64,000 nt of DNA from Variovorax sp. S12S4 (GCF_023195515.1 NZ_JALPKR020000002.1:2085001-2149000), one strand, 5' to 3'. Counted from the stretch's first letter, positions 1 through 9,278 are shown. Made by a program: numbers and translations. The notes: generated by a model not told the origin, from the sequence alone.

Positions 1-1027
1 GCGGCGCGGCCGCCTCGATCTGCTCGTTGATCCAGCGGCGGATCGCTTCGTCGGCCTGCAGGCGCGCACCCAGCGCACCGGCCATCGACGCGATGCGGCG
101 GCGGATCGTCGAATCGCCTCGGCCCAGGTCGTCATGCAGCCACGCGAGCAGCTCGCTCCACAACCCATGCAGGTAATCGCCCAGCGCGGGGTGGGCCATC
201 AGCTCGGCGCGGATCTGTTCGCCGCGCTGCTGGAACTCGGGGTCGAGCTTCAGCCGCACCACGAAGTCGTCGACAAAGTGATCAAAGCGCTTGCGCATCG
301 GGTGGCCGGGTTCGGCCGCCAGCTCGGCAATGGTGCGCGCCACTGCTGCAACGATCTTGCGCGTGGCGATCTTGGCCGCCACCTGGTCGAGCCCCACGTA
401 GCGCAGCGTTTTTATCTCGCGCGCAATGGCTTCGGTGATGTGCGCCTGAACCTCTTCGCCTTCGAGCAGGCCGGCCACCTGCTGCAGCACATCGTCGAGC
501 AGGGCCTGGTGGCGCCCGCCCGCGGTGAGTGCGTCCAGCGCCTGGCCGGTCAGGCGCGAGAGGTCGATCTTCTCCAGGCCCGCCGCCGCGGCACGGCCCA
601 TGAAGGCGCGAACCCGCTCGTCGTCGAACGCCGAGAGGCCGTAGCGCGCGGCGGCCACGCCCCATTCGCCCAGCTTCTCGCCGCTGGCGGGGCGGGCCAG
701 CCACTCGGCAATGCGGCCGGCCGCGTCGAACGCCCGCAGCTTGGCCAGCACCTGCTCGGTGCCGAGAAAGTTGTTGCAGATGAAGCCGGCCAGCTTGGCG
801 CCGATGCGGTCCTTGTTGCTGGGGATGATGGCCGTGTGCGGAATCGGCAAACCCAGCGGGTGGCGGAACAGCGCCACCACCGCGAACCAGTCGGCAATGG
901 CGCCGACCATCGCGGCCTCTGCAAAGGCGGCCACGTAGCCCCAGGCCGCGTGCTCGTCGTGCAGCGCGCTGGCCAGCGCGTACAGCAGCGCCGCGGCGCA
1001 CAGCAGGCCCAGCGCGACGCGCTTCAT
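1..1027 (-). CDS. DUF445 (YjiN-like) membrane protein, C-terminus cut by window edge
   Basis: The minus-strand frame from ATG 1027 stays open to the window edge (342 codons, no stop), so the C-terminus lies outside. The N-terminus has a hydrophobic segment (about residues 4-20) followed by the family-like block IADWFAVVALFRHPLG near residues 44-59. The rest is mostly helical and charged. Function is unknown; the family is thought to sit in the inner membrane. A TTG at 1066 in the same frame would add 13 residues and overlap the argE stop by a few bases. Family members often carry a short basic lead before the first membrane segment, so that start is possible. The gene follows argE closely on the same strand and may be co-transcribed with it. 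Confidence 0.85.
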   Translation of the reverse strand, partial: MKRVALGLLCAAALLYALASALHDEHAAWGYVAAFAEAAMVGAIADWFAVVALFRHPLGLPIPHTAIIPSNKDRIGAKLAGFICNNFLGTEQVLAKLRAFDAAGRIAEWLARPASGEKLGEWGVAAARYGLSAFDDERVRAFMGRAAAAGLEKIDLSRLTGQALDALTAGGRHQALLDDVLQQVAGLLEGEEVQAHITEAIAREIKTLRYVGLDQVAAKIATRKIVAAVARTIAELAAEPGHPMRKRFDHFVDDFVVRLKLDPEFQQRGEQIRAELMAHPALGDYLHGLWSELLAWLHDDLGRGDSTIRRRIASMAGALGARLQADEAIRRWINEQIEAAAP

Positions 1028-1058
1028 GCGTTGCAGCGCGCCGCTGCCGTGGTGGTCT

Positions 1059-2225
1059 TCAGCCAATGGTCGGCGTGGCCGCGAGGCGTTCCATGAACAG
1101 TTCGCAGCGCGCCAGCTGCTCCAGGCTCACGAACTCGTCGGGCTGGTGCGCCTGGTTGATGCTGCCGGGGCCGCACACCACGGTGGGAATGCCGGCATTC
1201 TTGAAAAGGCCCGCTTCGGTGCCGAAGGCCACCAGTGTGGTGCGGTCTTCGCCCGCCAGGCGCTGGGCAAGCAGCGTGATGGGGTCGTCCGCCGCACCAA
1301 GGAAGCTCGGGATCTCGCAGATCGTTTCGAACCTGAAGCCCGCATCCGGCGCCACCTTCTTCATCGCGGGCTCGATGCTCGCGGCATAGGCCAGCACGTC
1401 GGCCTGCATGCGCTTTGCATCGGCGGTGGGAAGGTCGCGGAATTCATAGCGGAACTCGGCGTCGCGCGGCACCACGTTGTCGGCAATGCCGCCGTGGAAC
1501 TGGCCCACGCTCGCGGTGCTGAAGGGCACGTCGAAGCCTTCGTAGCGCGGCTCGCTGCGCTCGAAGCCCTCGGCCATGTCGCGCACCTTGCCGACCACGC
1601 GCGCCGCCATCTCGATGGCGTTGACCGAGTGCGGCGTGAGCGACGAATGCGCCTCCTTGCCGCGCACGCAGCACTTGTAGCGGTACACGCCCTTGTGCGC
1701 GATGGCCGGCACCATGCTGGTGGGCTCGCCCACGATGCAGGCCAGCGGCTTGATGTTGGCGTCGCGCATGTCGGCAATCAGTTCCTTCACGCCGAAGCAG
1801 CCGATTTCTTCTTCATAGCTGAAGGCGAAGTGCACCGCGTAAGGCGAGTCGCTTTCCAGGAAGCGCTTGGCGTTGGCAAGGGCGATGGCGATGAAGCTCT
1901 TCATGTCCGCCGAGCCGCGGCCGTAGAGGCGCTCGTTCTGCACCACGGCCGAGAGCGGGTCGACGCTCCATTCCTGCCCGTCCCAGGGCACCGTGTCGGT
2001 GTGGCCCGAAACGATGACGCCGGCCGGCTTGCCTTCGCCGAGGGTGGCGAACAGGTTGGCCTTGGTGCGTTCGGCGTTGTAGGTGATGCGGCTTTTGACG
2101 CCCAGCGCGGCCAGGTGGCTCTGTGCGAGGTCGATCAGTTCGAGGTTGCTGTTCGCGCTGATGGTGTTCATGCGCACGAGCGCCTGGGCCAGGGCGAGGC
2201 TTTGAGGGGAAAGCGTATGGAGCAT
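1059..2225 (-). CDS. argE: Acetylornithine deacetylase (ArgE)
   Basis: Removes the acetyl group from N2-acetyl-L-ornithine to give ornithine for arginine synthesis in the cytoplasm. M20-family dizinc amidohydrolase of 388 residues, normal for proteobacterial ArgE. The metal and catalytic motifs are present: SGHTDTVP (73-80), GRGSADMK (102-109) and the acidic EEE (138-140). The start is ATG 2225, divergent from the glycerophosphodiesterase gene across 99 bp. Downstream on the same strand comes the DUF445 gene. A succinyl-diaminopimelate desuccinylase is the main alternative within M20, but the motif spacing and length fit ArgE better. No sign of transfer or damage. Confidence 0.93.
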   Translation of the reverse strand: MLHTLSPQSLALAQALVRMNTISANSNLELIDLAQSHLAALGVKSRITYNAERTKANLFATLGEGKPAGVIVSGHTDTVPWDGQEWSVDPLSAVVQNERLYGRGSADMKSFIAIALANAKRFLESDSPYAVHFAFSYEEEIGCFGVKELIADMRDANIKPLACIVGEPTSMVPAIAHKGVYRYKCCVRGKEAHSSLTPHSVNAIEMAARVVGKVRDMAEGFERSEPRYEGFDVPFSTASVGQFHGGIADNVVPRDAEFRYEFRDLPTADAKRMQADVLAYAASIEPAMKKVAPDAGFRFETICEIPSFLGAADDPITLLAQRLAGEDRTTLVAFGTEAGLFKNAGIPTVVCGPGSINQAHQPDEFVSLEQLARCELFMERLAATPTIG

Positions 2226-2324
2226 GCAACAGATTGTCCAAGAAGTCGGCCCCGCGCGCCGCGGGTGCCGCTGCTGTCATGCGAAGCGGGTACCCTGCGC
2301 CTCTTTTGGATGGAGAAAAAGACG

Positions 2325-3521
2325 ATGCGCAACCTTCAGCTGGCTCTCTCTGCAACCGCTGCCCTCTGCCTTGCCGCCTGCGGTACCACCGGCCCCGGCG
2401 GTTCTCCCGGAAAGCTGCTGACGCTCGACGGCCAGCCGCCGCTGGTCATTGCGCACCGCGGTGCCTCGGGCTTGCTGCCGGAGCAGACGCTCGAGTCTTA
2501 TGCGCGCGCCATCGAACTGGGCGCCGACGTGATCGAGATGGACTTGGTCTCCACCAAGGACGGCGTGCTCATTGCCCGCCACGACCCCAACCTGGCCATC
2601 AGCACCGACGTGGCCAAGCACCCGCGTTTCGCCTCGCGCAAGAAGACCATCAAGGTCGACGGTGAAACCCAGACCGGCTGGTTCAGCAACGACTTCACGC
2701 TGGCCGAAATCAAGATGTTGGGCGGTATTTCGACCGACCCCGAGCGCCCGCAGGAATTCAACGGCAAGTTCAAGATTGCCACCTTCCAGGAGATCATCGA
2801 TTTCGCCAAAGCCAAGTCGAAGGAAACCGGCCGCACCATCGCGATCTATCCCGAGACCAAGAACCCGACTTACTTCCGCGACCTGGGTCTGCCGATGGAA
2901 GACAAGGTCATCGCGGCCATCAACGCCGCCGGCTGGAACAGCAAGACCGCGCCCATCTACGTGCAGTCGTTCGAGCCCGGCAGCCTCAAGTACATGAAGA
3001 GCAAGGGCCTGAACACCCGGCTCATCCAGCTGATCGACGGCGACGGCATCGACATGAAGACCGGCGCCATGACCTATGCCGTGCCGGTCGACCGTCCCTA
3101 CGAATGGACCAAGGCGGGCGACAAGCGCAACTTCGACGTCATGGTCACGCCCGCGGGCCTGGCCGAAATCAAGACCTATGCCGACGGCATCGGCCCGTGG
3201 AAGCGCTACATCGTGAGCATCAAGGGCAGCATCGGCGCCGACGGCAAGCCGATCGACGTCAACAAGGACGGCAAGATCAACGACGCCGACGCCACCTCGG
3301 TTTCGCCCACCACGCTGATCGCCGACGCCCACAAGGCGGGCTTGTTCGTGCACCCGTTCACCTTCCGCAACGAGTCGCGCCGCCTGGCGGCCGACTACAA
3401 CAAGGACGGCAAGAACGAGTACGCGATCTATTACAAGCTCGGCGTGGACGGCGTTTTCACCGACTTCACCGACACGGCGATTGCCGCGCGCGCCGACTAC
3501 CTGAAGAGCATGGGGCGCTGA
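2325..3521 (+). CDS. Glycerophosphodiester phosphodiesterase, lipoprotein
   Basis: Hydrolyses glycerophosphodiesters to glycerol-3-phosphate plus an alcohol, probably in the periplasm. Protein of 398 residues from ATG 2325, chosen because GGAG lies about 9 bases upstream and the product then begins with a clean lipoprotein signal ending in LAAC (Cys19). An ATG at 2310 is the alternative. GDPD motifs: HRGA (44-47), acidic pair E71/D73, and HD (86-87). Near the C-terminus are two calcium-loop-like stretches, DVNKDGKINDADA (from about 311) and DYNKDGK (from about 357), as in periplasmic GlpQ-type enzymes that need calcium. The gene stands alone, followed by a dispersed repeat. Confidence 0.9.
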   Translation: MRNLQLALSATAALCLAACGTTGPGGSPGKLLTLDGQPPLVIAHRGASGLLPEQTLESYARAIELGADVIEMDLVSTKDGVLIARHDPNLAISTDVAKHPRFASRKKTIKVDGETQTGWFSNDFTLAEIKMLGGISTDPERPQEFNGKFKIATFQEIIDFAKAKSKETGRTIAIYPETKNPTYFRDLGLPMEDKVIAAINAAGWNSKTAPIYVQSFEPGSLKYMKSKGLNTRLIQLIDGDGIDMKTGAMTYAVPVDRPYEWTKAGDKRNFDVMVTPAGLAEIKTYADGIGPWKRYIVSIKGSIGADGKPIDVNKDGKINDADATSVSPTTLIADAHKAGLFVHPFTFRNESRRLAADYNKDGKNEYAIYYKLGVDGVFTDFTDTAIAARADYLKSMGR

Positions 3522-3528
3522 GTCTTTG

Positions 3529-3625
3529 CGGGGAACACCGCGGAACCGGCTTTGCCGGGCCGCTGGTGTTGCCCCCGGCGAGGGGGAGGGAGAAGCGACA
3601 CGAAGTGCGCGAAGCCTGGGGGAGT
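3529..3625 (+). repeat. Dispersed ~95-bp repeat, copy A of three
   Basis: Starts 7 bases after the GDPD stop. It shares a long block (GCGGAACCGGCTTTGCCGGG core, then GTGTTGCCCCCGG, then AGCGACACGAAGTGCGCG) with copies at 20621-20714 and 38306-38400. All three lie on the same strand and at gene ends. The core AACCGGCTTTGCCGG can fold into a small hairpin. It contains no gene. Confidence 0.8.
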
Positions 3626-3645
3626 GCGTAATTACCCGGCACGGT

Positions 3646-3666
3646 CTTTGCGGTGGTGCCGCAAAG
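3646..3666. promoter_or_regulatory. Perfect 8-bp inverted repeat upstream of the M20 gene
   Basis: Arms CTTTGCGG and CCGCAAAG are separated by TGGTG and end 15 bases before the ATG at 3682. It could be an operator or an mRNA hairpin close to the ribosome binding region. No run of T follows, so a terminator for the upstream gene is less likely. The binding factor is unknown. Confidence 0.4.
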
Positions 3667-3681
3667 CCTAGACTGTGCCCC

Positions 3682-4884
3682 ATGAAACTCATCGATTCGC
3701 TCGTCACGCAGGCGGCCGGCATCGCCGCCGTGCGGCGTGACCTTCACGCCCACCCCGAACTCTGCTTTGAAGAAGTCCGCACCGCCGATGTGGTGGCAGG
3801 CAAGCTCACGGAATGGGGCATTCCCATTCACCGGGGCCTGGGCACCACCGGCGTGGTGGGCATCGTCAAGAACGGCACCAGCAGCCGCGCCGTCGGCCTG
3901 CGCGCCGACATGGACGCGCTGCCCGTCACTGAGCTCAACACCTTCGCCCATGCCAGCAAGCACCACGGCAAGATGCACGCCTGTGGGCACGACGGCCACA
4001 CCGCCATGCTGCTGGCCGCGGCGCAGCACTTGGCGAAGAACCGCAACTTCGACGGCACGGTGTACCTGATCTTCCAGCCGGCCGAAGAGGGCGGCGGCGG
4101 CGCGCGCGAAATGATCAAGGAAGGGCTCTTCGAGCAGTTCCCCATGGACGCCGTGTTCGGCATGCACAACTGGCCCGGCATGAAGGCCGGCCAGTTCGCG
4201 GTGAGCCCGGGCCCGGTAATGGCGTCGGGCAACAAGTTCTATGTCAACGTGATCGGCAAGGGCGGCCATGCCGCGCTGCCGCAGACCGGCATCGACCCGG
4301 TGCCGATCGCCTGCGAGATCGTGCAGGCCTTCCAGACCATTCTCACGCGCAAGATGAAGCCGACCGATTCGGCCGTGATCTCGGTCACCACCATCCACGC
4401 GGGCGAAACCAACAACGTGATTCCCGACAACTGCGAGTTGACGGGCACCGTGCGTACCTTCTCCATCGAGGTGCTCGACATGATCGAGGCGCGCATGAAG
4501 AAGATTGCCGATCACATCTGCGCGGCGCACGACGCGACCTGCGACTTCCGCTTCGAGCGCTACTACCCGCCGACCGTCAACACCGAGGCCGAGGCCGACT
4601 TCGCGCGCCGCGTGATGGGCGGCATCGTCGGCGCGGAAAACGTGCTGCGGCAGGAACCCGCCATGACCTCGGAAGACTTCGCCTTCATGCTGCAGGCCAA
4701 GCCGGGCGCCTATGCCTTCATCGGCAACGGCGACGGTTCGCACCGCGACGTGCACCACGGCGAAGGGCCGTGCACGCTGCACAACGCGAGCTACGACTTC
4801 AACGACGACCTCATTCCCTTGGGCGCCACCTGCTGGGTGCAACTGGCCGAGCAGTTCCTGAAGCCCGGAGGAAACGCATCTTGA
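3682..4884 (+). CDS. M20 family amidohydrolase (aminoacylase / hippurate hydrolase type)
   Basis: Cytoplasmic metal-dependent hydrolase that removes acyl groups from N-acylated amino acids (hippuricase/IAA-amino acid hydrolase group). 400 residues, standard length. Motifs: HAHPEL (23-28), GLRADMDALP (72-81), HACGHDGH (99-106) and PAEEGGGGAREM further on, which together form the dimetal site of this subgroup. Start ATG 3682 follows an inverted repeat at 3646-3666. The stop overlaps the TTG start of the next gene (TTGA at 4881-4884), and a strong GGAGGA lies inside its 3' end, so the two peptidase-type genes are translationally coupled. The exact N-acyl substrate cannot be read from the sequence. 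Confidence 0.9.
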   Translation: MKLIDSLVTQAAGIAAVRRDLHAHPELCFEEVRTADVVAGKLTEWGIPIHRGLGTTGVVGIVKNGTSSRAVGLRADMDALPVTELNTFAHASKHHGKMHACGHDGHTAMLLAAAQHLAKNRNFDGTVYLIFQPAEEGGGGAREMIKEGLFEQFPMDAVFGMHNWPGMKAGQFAVSPGPVMASGNKFYVNVIGKGGHAALPQTGIDPVPIACEIVQAFQTILTRKMKPTDSAVISVTTIHAGETNNVIPDNCELTGTVRTFSIEVLDMIEARMKKIADHICAAHDATCDFRFERYYPPTVNTEAEADFARRVMGGIVGAENVLRQEPAMTSEDFAFMLQAKPGAYAFIGNGDGSHRDVHHGEGPCTLHNASYDFNDDLIPLGATCWVQLAEQFLKPGGNAS

Positions 4885-5975
4885 TCGGCATCGGGGAGGC
4901 GTTTTCGCCGCGCTACGCCCAGGCGCGCCAGAAATTCCTGCAGGCCTGCGTGAGCGCGGGCCTCACAGTCGAGCCGCATGCGCATCCGGACAAGGGGCAG
5001 GACGGCGAAGAGCTTTCGATGGACGTGGCGCTCGACGGCGATGCGAATGCGGAGCGCCTGCTGATCGTCTCCAGCGCCTGCCATGGCGTGGAGGGCCATT
5101 GCGGCAGCGGCGTGCAGGTGTTCGCTCTGCACGACGCCGAATGGCGCGAGAAGGCCAAGGCGCAGGGTGTTGCGGTGCTGTACGTGCACGCGCTCAATCC
5201 GCACGGCTTTTCATACGGGCGGCGCGTCACGCAAGAGAATGTCGACCTGAACCGCAATTTCGTCGATTTCTCGCAGCCGCTGCCGGTCAACCAGGCCTAT
5301 GCCAAGCTGCATCCGCTGCTATTGCCCGACGCCTGGCCGCCCACGCCCGAGAACCAGGCCGCGGTCGATCAATGGATCGAGAAACATGGTGTCGCTGCTT
5401 TCCAGGCGGCCGTCACCGGCGGTCAATACCAGTTTGACGACGGGCTGTTCTTTGGCGGCAAGGCGCCAACCTGGAGCAACAAGACGCTGCGCAATGTGCT
5501 GCGCCGCCATGCGGCCGGCACGCGCCGGCTGGGCTGGATCGACCTGCACACCGGGCTCGGGCCGAACGGCATCGGCGAACGCATCTTCGCGGGACGGGAT
5601 AACAAGGCGGCCTACGCGCGCGCCAATGCCTGGTGGGGCGCGCCCGCGGCGCCGGTGACGTCGATCTACGACGGCTCGTCGACCTCGGCGCTGCTGAGCG
5701 GCCTCATCAGCGAAGCGGTGTACCAGGAATGCCCGCAGGCCGAATACACCGGCATTGCGCTCGAATACGGCACGCTGCCGATGCTCGACGTTCTGGGCGC
5801 CCTGCGCGCCGACCACTGGCTGCACAAGCACCCTGAAGCGCCAGCCGAGCTGGCCGACGGCATTCGGGCGCGAATGCGCGATGCCTTCTATACCGACACC
5901 GACGCCTGGCGCGGCCAGGTGGTCAGCCAGGCCCGCCAGGCCATGTTCCAGGCCGTGGACGGCTTGAGCAGCTGA
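4881..5975 (+). CDS. M14-like metallopeptidase (DUF2817 family)
   Basis: 364 residues. Likely a zinc carboxypeptidase-fold amidase. Visible motifs are SSACHGVEG with His68 and Glu71 as the expected zinc pair, NVDLNRNF (120-127) typical of M14/succinylglutamate-desuccinylase relatives, a DLHTGLGP block in the middle, and ALEYGT near the C-terminus, where the catalytic Glu is expected. I chose TTG 4881 because GGAGGA lies 8 bases upstream at 4867-4872 and no better in-frame start follows. It overlaps the stop of the M20 gene by 4 bases, suggesting both act in the same degradation of peptides or acyl-amino acids. Substrate unknown. Confidence 0.83.
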   Translation: MIGIGEAFSPRYAQARQKFLQACVSAGLTVEPHAHPDKGQDGEELSMDVALDGDANAERLLIVSSACHGVEGHCGSGVQVFALHDAEWREKAKAQGVAVLYVHALNPHGFSYGRRVTQENVDLNRNFVDFSQPLPVNQAYAKLHPLLLPDAWPPTPENQAAVDQWIEKHGVAAFQAAVTGGQYQFDDGLFFGGKAPTWSNKTLRNVLRRHAAGTRRLGWIDLHTGLGPNGIGERIFAGRDNKAAYARANAWWGAPAAPVTSIYDGSSTSALLSGLISEAVYQECPQAEYTGIALEYGTLPMLDVLGALRADHWLHKHPEAPAELADGIRARMRDAFYTDTDAWRGQVVSQARQAMFQAVDGLSS

Positions 5976-5985
5976 CGCAAGAAGC

Positions 5986-6000
5986 GGGGCGCGATGCCCC
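5986..6000. terminator. Weak hairpin between convergent genes
   Basis: GGGGC-GCGAT-GCCCC lies between the stop of the M14-like gene and the stop of the facing receptor gene. The stem is only 5 bp and there is no T run, so its terminator role is a guess from position. Confidence 0.22.
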
Positions 6001-6005
6001 GGTGG

Positions 6006-7130
6006 TCAGGTCCTGATCTTGCCGTCCGCGGTGATCATCGACAGCTCGACGAACTTCGAGCCGACGTGGTTCTTGGGAGAGAACGACACCTCGAAGCCGC
6101 CGAACTGCTGGCGGTCGATGCTCTCCAGCCCCGCGATGAGGCCGTCGCGCGAGACCTTGCCCGGCGCGCGCCGCAAGCCCTCGGTCAGCACCTTGGCGGC
6201 AAGGTAGCCTTCCATGCTCGAGAAATTGGCGCTCGCCGCGGCGCCGGCCTTCTTGACCGCGTCGCTGAATTCGCGCGTGATCGCGTTGGCGGGGTTGTAG
6301 GGCGAGGGCACCACCTGCGTCACCATCACGCCCGCGCCGCCCTTGCCGAGCTCGTCGGCCAGCGCCTGGGTACCCACGAAAGACACATTGAAGAAGGTGC
6401 CGCCGTAGCCGGCCTTGCGGGCCTCGCGAATGAAAGCCGCGCATGCCTTGTAGGCACCGACCTGAACCACCGCGTCGGGGCGCGCCGCCACGATGCTCTT
6501 CACGGCCGAGGCCACGTCGACCGAGTTGCGCTCCACCGTGGCCAGCGCCACCGGCTTGAGGTCCTGCTGCGAAAGCGCCAGGGTCACGCCGTCGAGACCG
6601 GCCTTGCCGTAGGCGTCGTTCTGGTAGAAAACCGCGATCTTCTTCAGGTGCAGGTGCGTGAGCTGCTTCACGATGAGCGCGGTCTCGTCGTTGTACGAGG
6701 CGCGCAGGTGGAATACGTTCTTCTGGAACGGCTCGCGCAGCGACATGGCGCCGGTGAACGGCGCGATGAAGGGCACCTTGTCCTTCACCGCGAGCGGCAG
6801 CGCCGCCATGCTGGTGGGGGTGCCGATGTAGCCGAACAGCGCGAACACGTCTTCCTCGATCAGCTTCTGCGTGTTGGCCGCGCAGCGGTCGGGCTCATAG
6901 CCGTCGTCCAGGTTCTTGATCACCACCTGGCGGCGGCCGGCCTGGGCGTTGTATTGGTCCAGGAACAGCTTGGCACCCTGGTGAAACTGAATGCCGAGCT
7001 GAGCGGCCGGGCCGGTGAAGGGGGCCGATTGACCCAGAACCAGCGGCGTGTCGCCTTGGGCCCTGGCCAGCTGGAAGCCACCCAGCGCCGCCGCGCCGGT
7101 GGCCAGTGAAAAATGTCTGCGATTCATCAT
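6006..7130 (-). CDS. Orphan ABC transporter substrate-binding protein (branched-chain amino acid type)
   Basis: Periplasmic ligand-binding protein of the Peripla_BP_6 class. 374 residues from ATG 7130, supported by AGAGG about 8 bases upstream; a second ATG follows at 7127. The N-terminus MMNRRHFSLATGAAALGG is twin-arginine-like, ending near ARAQ, so export may use Tat. The two-lobed body contains typical stretches such as LVLGQSAPFTGPAAQLG and LIEEDVFALFGYIGTPTS. No permease or ATPase gene is adjacent, so it must borrow a transporter or act as a sensor. It is divergent from the molybdopterin oxidoreductase across 56 bp, which may mean shared control. Ligand unknown. Confidence 0.88.
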   Translation of the reverse strand: MMNRRHFSLATGAAALGGFQLARAQGDTPLVLGQSAPFTGPAAQLGIQFHQGAKLFLDQYNAQAGRRQVVIKNLDDGYEPDRCAANTQKLIEEDVFALFGYIGTPTSMAALPLAVKDKVPFIAPFTGAMSLREPFQKNVFHLRASYNDETALIVKQLTHLHLKKIAVFYQNDAYGKAGLDGVTLALSQQDLKPVALATVERNSVDVASAVKSIVAARPDAVVQVGAYKACAAFIREARKAGYGGTFFNVSFVGTQALADELGKGGAGVMVTQVVPSPYNPANAITREFSDAVKKAGAAASANFSSMEGYLAAKVLTEGLRRAPGKVSRDGLIAGLESIDRQQFGGFEVSFSPKNHVGSKFVELSMITADGKIRT

Positions 7131-7186
7131 GGTGAAAACCTCTTGCGCAATGCCGCGCACTACCCGGAAAACTTTAGACTTGCCGG

Positions 7187-9274
7187 ATGGACGATGCCCC
7201 GGTCTCTACAACTGCTGTTCTCCCCACCGAAACTTCCACGGTCCTGGGCGCTTGCCCGCACGACTGTCCGGACACCTGCGCGCTGGTCACCACCGTCACA
7301 GACGGCGTGGCCGTAAAGCTGCAGGGCAATCCGGCCCATTCGCACACCGGCGGCGTCCTTTGCACCAAGGTTTCACGCTACATCGAGCGCAACAGCCATG
7401 CCGAGCGCCTCGTGCAGCCCATGAAACGCATCGGTCCCAAAGGCAGCGGCCAGTTCGAACCCGTAAGCTGGGACGCCGCTCTTGACGACATCGCCGCGCA
7501 TCTCCGTGCATTGCAGACAGATCCAGAAACAATTGTGCCTTATAGTTACGCAGGCACCATGGGTCTTGTGCAGGGCGAGTCCATGGACCGTCGTTTTTTC
7601 CACAAGCTGGGCGCGACGCTGCTGGACCGCACCATTTGCTCCATGGCCGGCGGCGAGGCGATGGTCTACACCCTGGGCGCCAAGATCGGCATGCGGATCG
7701 AGTTTTTCGCCGAGGCAAAGCTCATCCTGATCTGGGGCAGCAACTCCATTGCGAGCAACCTGCACTTCTGGCGCCATGCGCAGGCTGCCCGGCGCGCCGG
7801 GGCGCGGCTGGTGTGCATCGACCCGCGCAAGACCGAAACCGCCGACAAGTGCGACGAGCACATCGCCCTGCTGCCCGGCACCGATGCGGCGCTGGCCCTG
7901 GCGCTGATGCACGAACTCATCGTGCACGACTGGCTCGACCACGACTACATTGCCAACCACACCCTGGGCTGGGAGCAGCTGCGCGAGCGCGCCCTGCAAT
8001 GGCCGCCGTCGCGCGCCGCCGCCGTGTGCGGCGTGCCCGAGGCGCAGATCGTGGCGCTGGCGCAGGCCTACGGCACCACCAAGCCGGCCGCCATTCGGCT
8101 GAACTACGGCATGCAGCGCGTGCGCGGCGGCGGCAACGCGGCGCGCGCCATTGCCTGCCTGCCCGCGCTGGTGGGCGCCTGGCGCGACCGCGCGGGCGGG
8201 CTTCTGCTGAGCAGTTCGGGCCACTTTCCGGCCGACCGCGCCGCGCTGCAGCGGCCCGACCTGCTTGCCGGGCGCCAGCCGCGCACCGTCAACATGAGCA
8301 CCATCGGCGACGCGCTGCTCGACGAGGCCAAGCCGGTGAAGGCCATCGTGGTCTACAACAGCAACCCGGTCGCGGTGGCGCCCGAGTCGGGCAAGGTGGT
8401 GGCGGGCTTTGCGCGCGAAGACCTCTTTACCGTGGTGCTGGAGCAGTTCCAGACCGACACCGCCGACTACGCCGACTACCTGCTGCCCGCCACCACCCAG
8501 CTCGAGCATTGGGACATCCACTGCAGCTATGGCCACACCGACGTGCTGCTGAACCGCCCCGCGGTTGCGCCGCGCGGCGAGGCGCGCAGCAACGCATGGA
8601 TCTTCCGCGAGCTGGCGCGCCGCATGGGTTTCGACGAACCCTGCTTCTCCGAAGACGACGAGACCTTGTGCCGCACCGCTTTTGCGCCCGGCGCCATCGA
8701 CTACGAAGAGCTGCTCGCGCAAGGCTTCACCAGCCTGCCGCTGCCCGAAGCGCCTTTTGCCGACGGCAAGTTTCCGACGCCTTCGGGCCGCTGCGAATTC
8801 TTCAGCGCACGGCTGCAGGCGCAGGGCATGGACGGGTTGCCCGACCACGTGCCCAACTACGAGCCGGCGGGCGGCTCGGCCGAATTTCCGTTGGCAATGA
8901 TTTCGCCGCCGGCGCGCAACTTTCTCAACTCGACCTTCGTCAACGTGACGAGCCTGCGCGCCATCGAAGGCGAGCCGCTGCTCGAGATCCACGAGGCGGA
9001 CGCCGCCGCGCGAGGCATCGAGAACGGCGCCACGGTGCGCGTGTTCAACAGCCGCGGCGAGCACCGCTGCCGCGCCGAAGTCTCGCGCCGCGCGCGGCCC
9101 GGCGTGGTGCACGGCATGGGCATCTGGTGGCGCAAGCTCGGCATGGACGGCACCAACGTCAACCAGCTCACCAGCCAGCGCCTGACCGACATCGGCCGCG
9201 GCCCGACCTTCTATGACTGCCTGGTCGAAGTGGAGCGTATTGCTCCCTCTCCCTCCGGGAGAGGGTTGGGGTGA
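7187..9274 (+). CDS. Molybdopterin-dependent oxidoreductase (formate dehydrogenase/DMSO reductase family)
   Basis: 695-residue catalytic subunit of the Mo/W-bisPGD family. An N-terminal cysteine motif CPHDCPDTC (Cys23, 27, 31) with Cys59 (GVLCTK) would bind one 4Fe-4S cluster. The central molybdopterin domain includes GSNSIASN and NPVAVAPESGKV, and a C-terminal MopB-binding barrel follows. No Tat signal, so probably cytoplasmic. No electron-transfer partner is adjacent; the substrate is unknown, and this subgroup is often annotated generically. The last residues (about APSPSGRGLG) are written by a palindromic repeat at 9244-9278, so the natural tail was probably altered. The stop overlaps the GTG of the aminopeptidase gene. 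Confidence 0.9.
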   Translation: MDDAPVSTTAVLPTETSTVLGACPHDCPDTCALVTTVTDGVAVKLQGNPAHSHTGGVLCTKVSRYIERNSHAERLVQPMKRIGPKGSGQFEPVSWDAALDDIAAHLRALQTDPETIVPYSYAGTMGLVQGESMDRRFFHKLGATLLDRTICSMAGGEAMVYTLGAKIGMRIEFFAEAKLILIWGSNSIASNLHFWRHAQAARRAGARLVCIDPRKTETADKCDEHIALLPGTDAALALALMHELIVHDWLDHDYIANHTLGWEQLRERALQWPPSRAAAVCGVPEAQIVALAQAYGTTKPAAIRLNYGMQRVRGGGNAARAIACLPALVGAWRDRAGGLLLSSSGHFPADRAALQRPDLLAGRQPRTVNMSTIGDALLDEAKPVKAIVVYNSNPVAVAPESGKVVAGFAREDLFTVVLEQFQTDTADYADYLLPATTQLEHWDIHCSYGHTDVLLNRPAVAPRGEARSNAWIFRELARRMGFDEPCFSEDDETLCRTAFAPGAIDYEELLAQGFTSLPLPEAPFADGKFPTPSGRCEFFSARLQAQGMDGLPDHVPNYEPAGGSAEFPLAMISPPARNFLNSTFVNVTSLRAIEGEPLLEIHEADAAARGIENGATVRVFNSRGEHRCRAEVSRRARPGVVHGMGIWWRKLGMDGTNVNQLTSQRLTDIGRGPTFYDCLVEVERIAPSPSGRGLG

Positions 9275-9278
9275 GGGC
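9244..9278 (+). repeat. Short palindromic repeat (CCCTCTCCC / GGGAGAGGG type)
   Basis: Near-perfect hairpin CCCTCTCCC-TCC-GGGAGAGGG followed by TTGGGGTGAGGG. It encodes the end of the molybdopterin oxidoreductase, includes its stop codon and supplies the GGGAGAGGG that can act as ribosome binding site for the GTG at 9271. Related copies lie at 14518-14626 and 37287-37326. Confidence 0.75.

Noticed and set aside
1026..2324. In-frame N-terminal extension of the glycerophosphodiesterase back to 1026
   Set aside because: It lies antisense to argE; a lipoprotein signal and ribosome site mark the true start at 2325.
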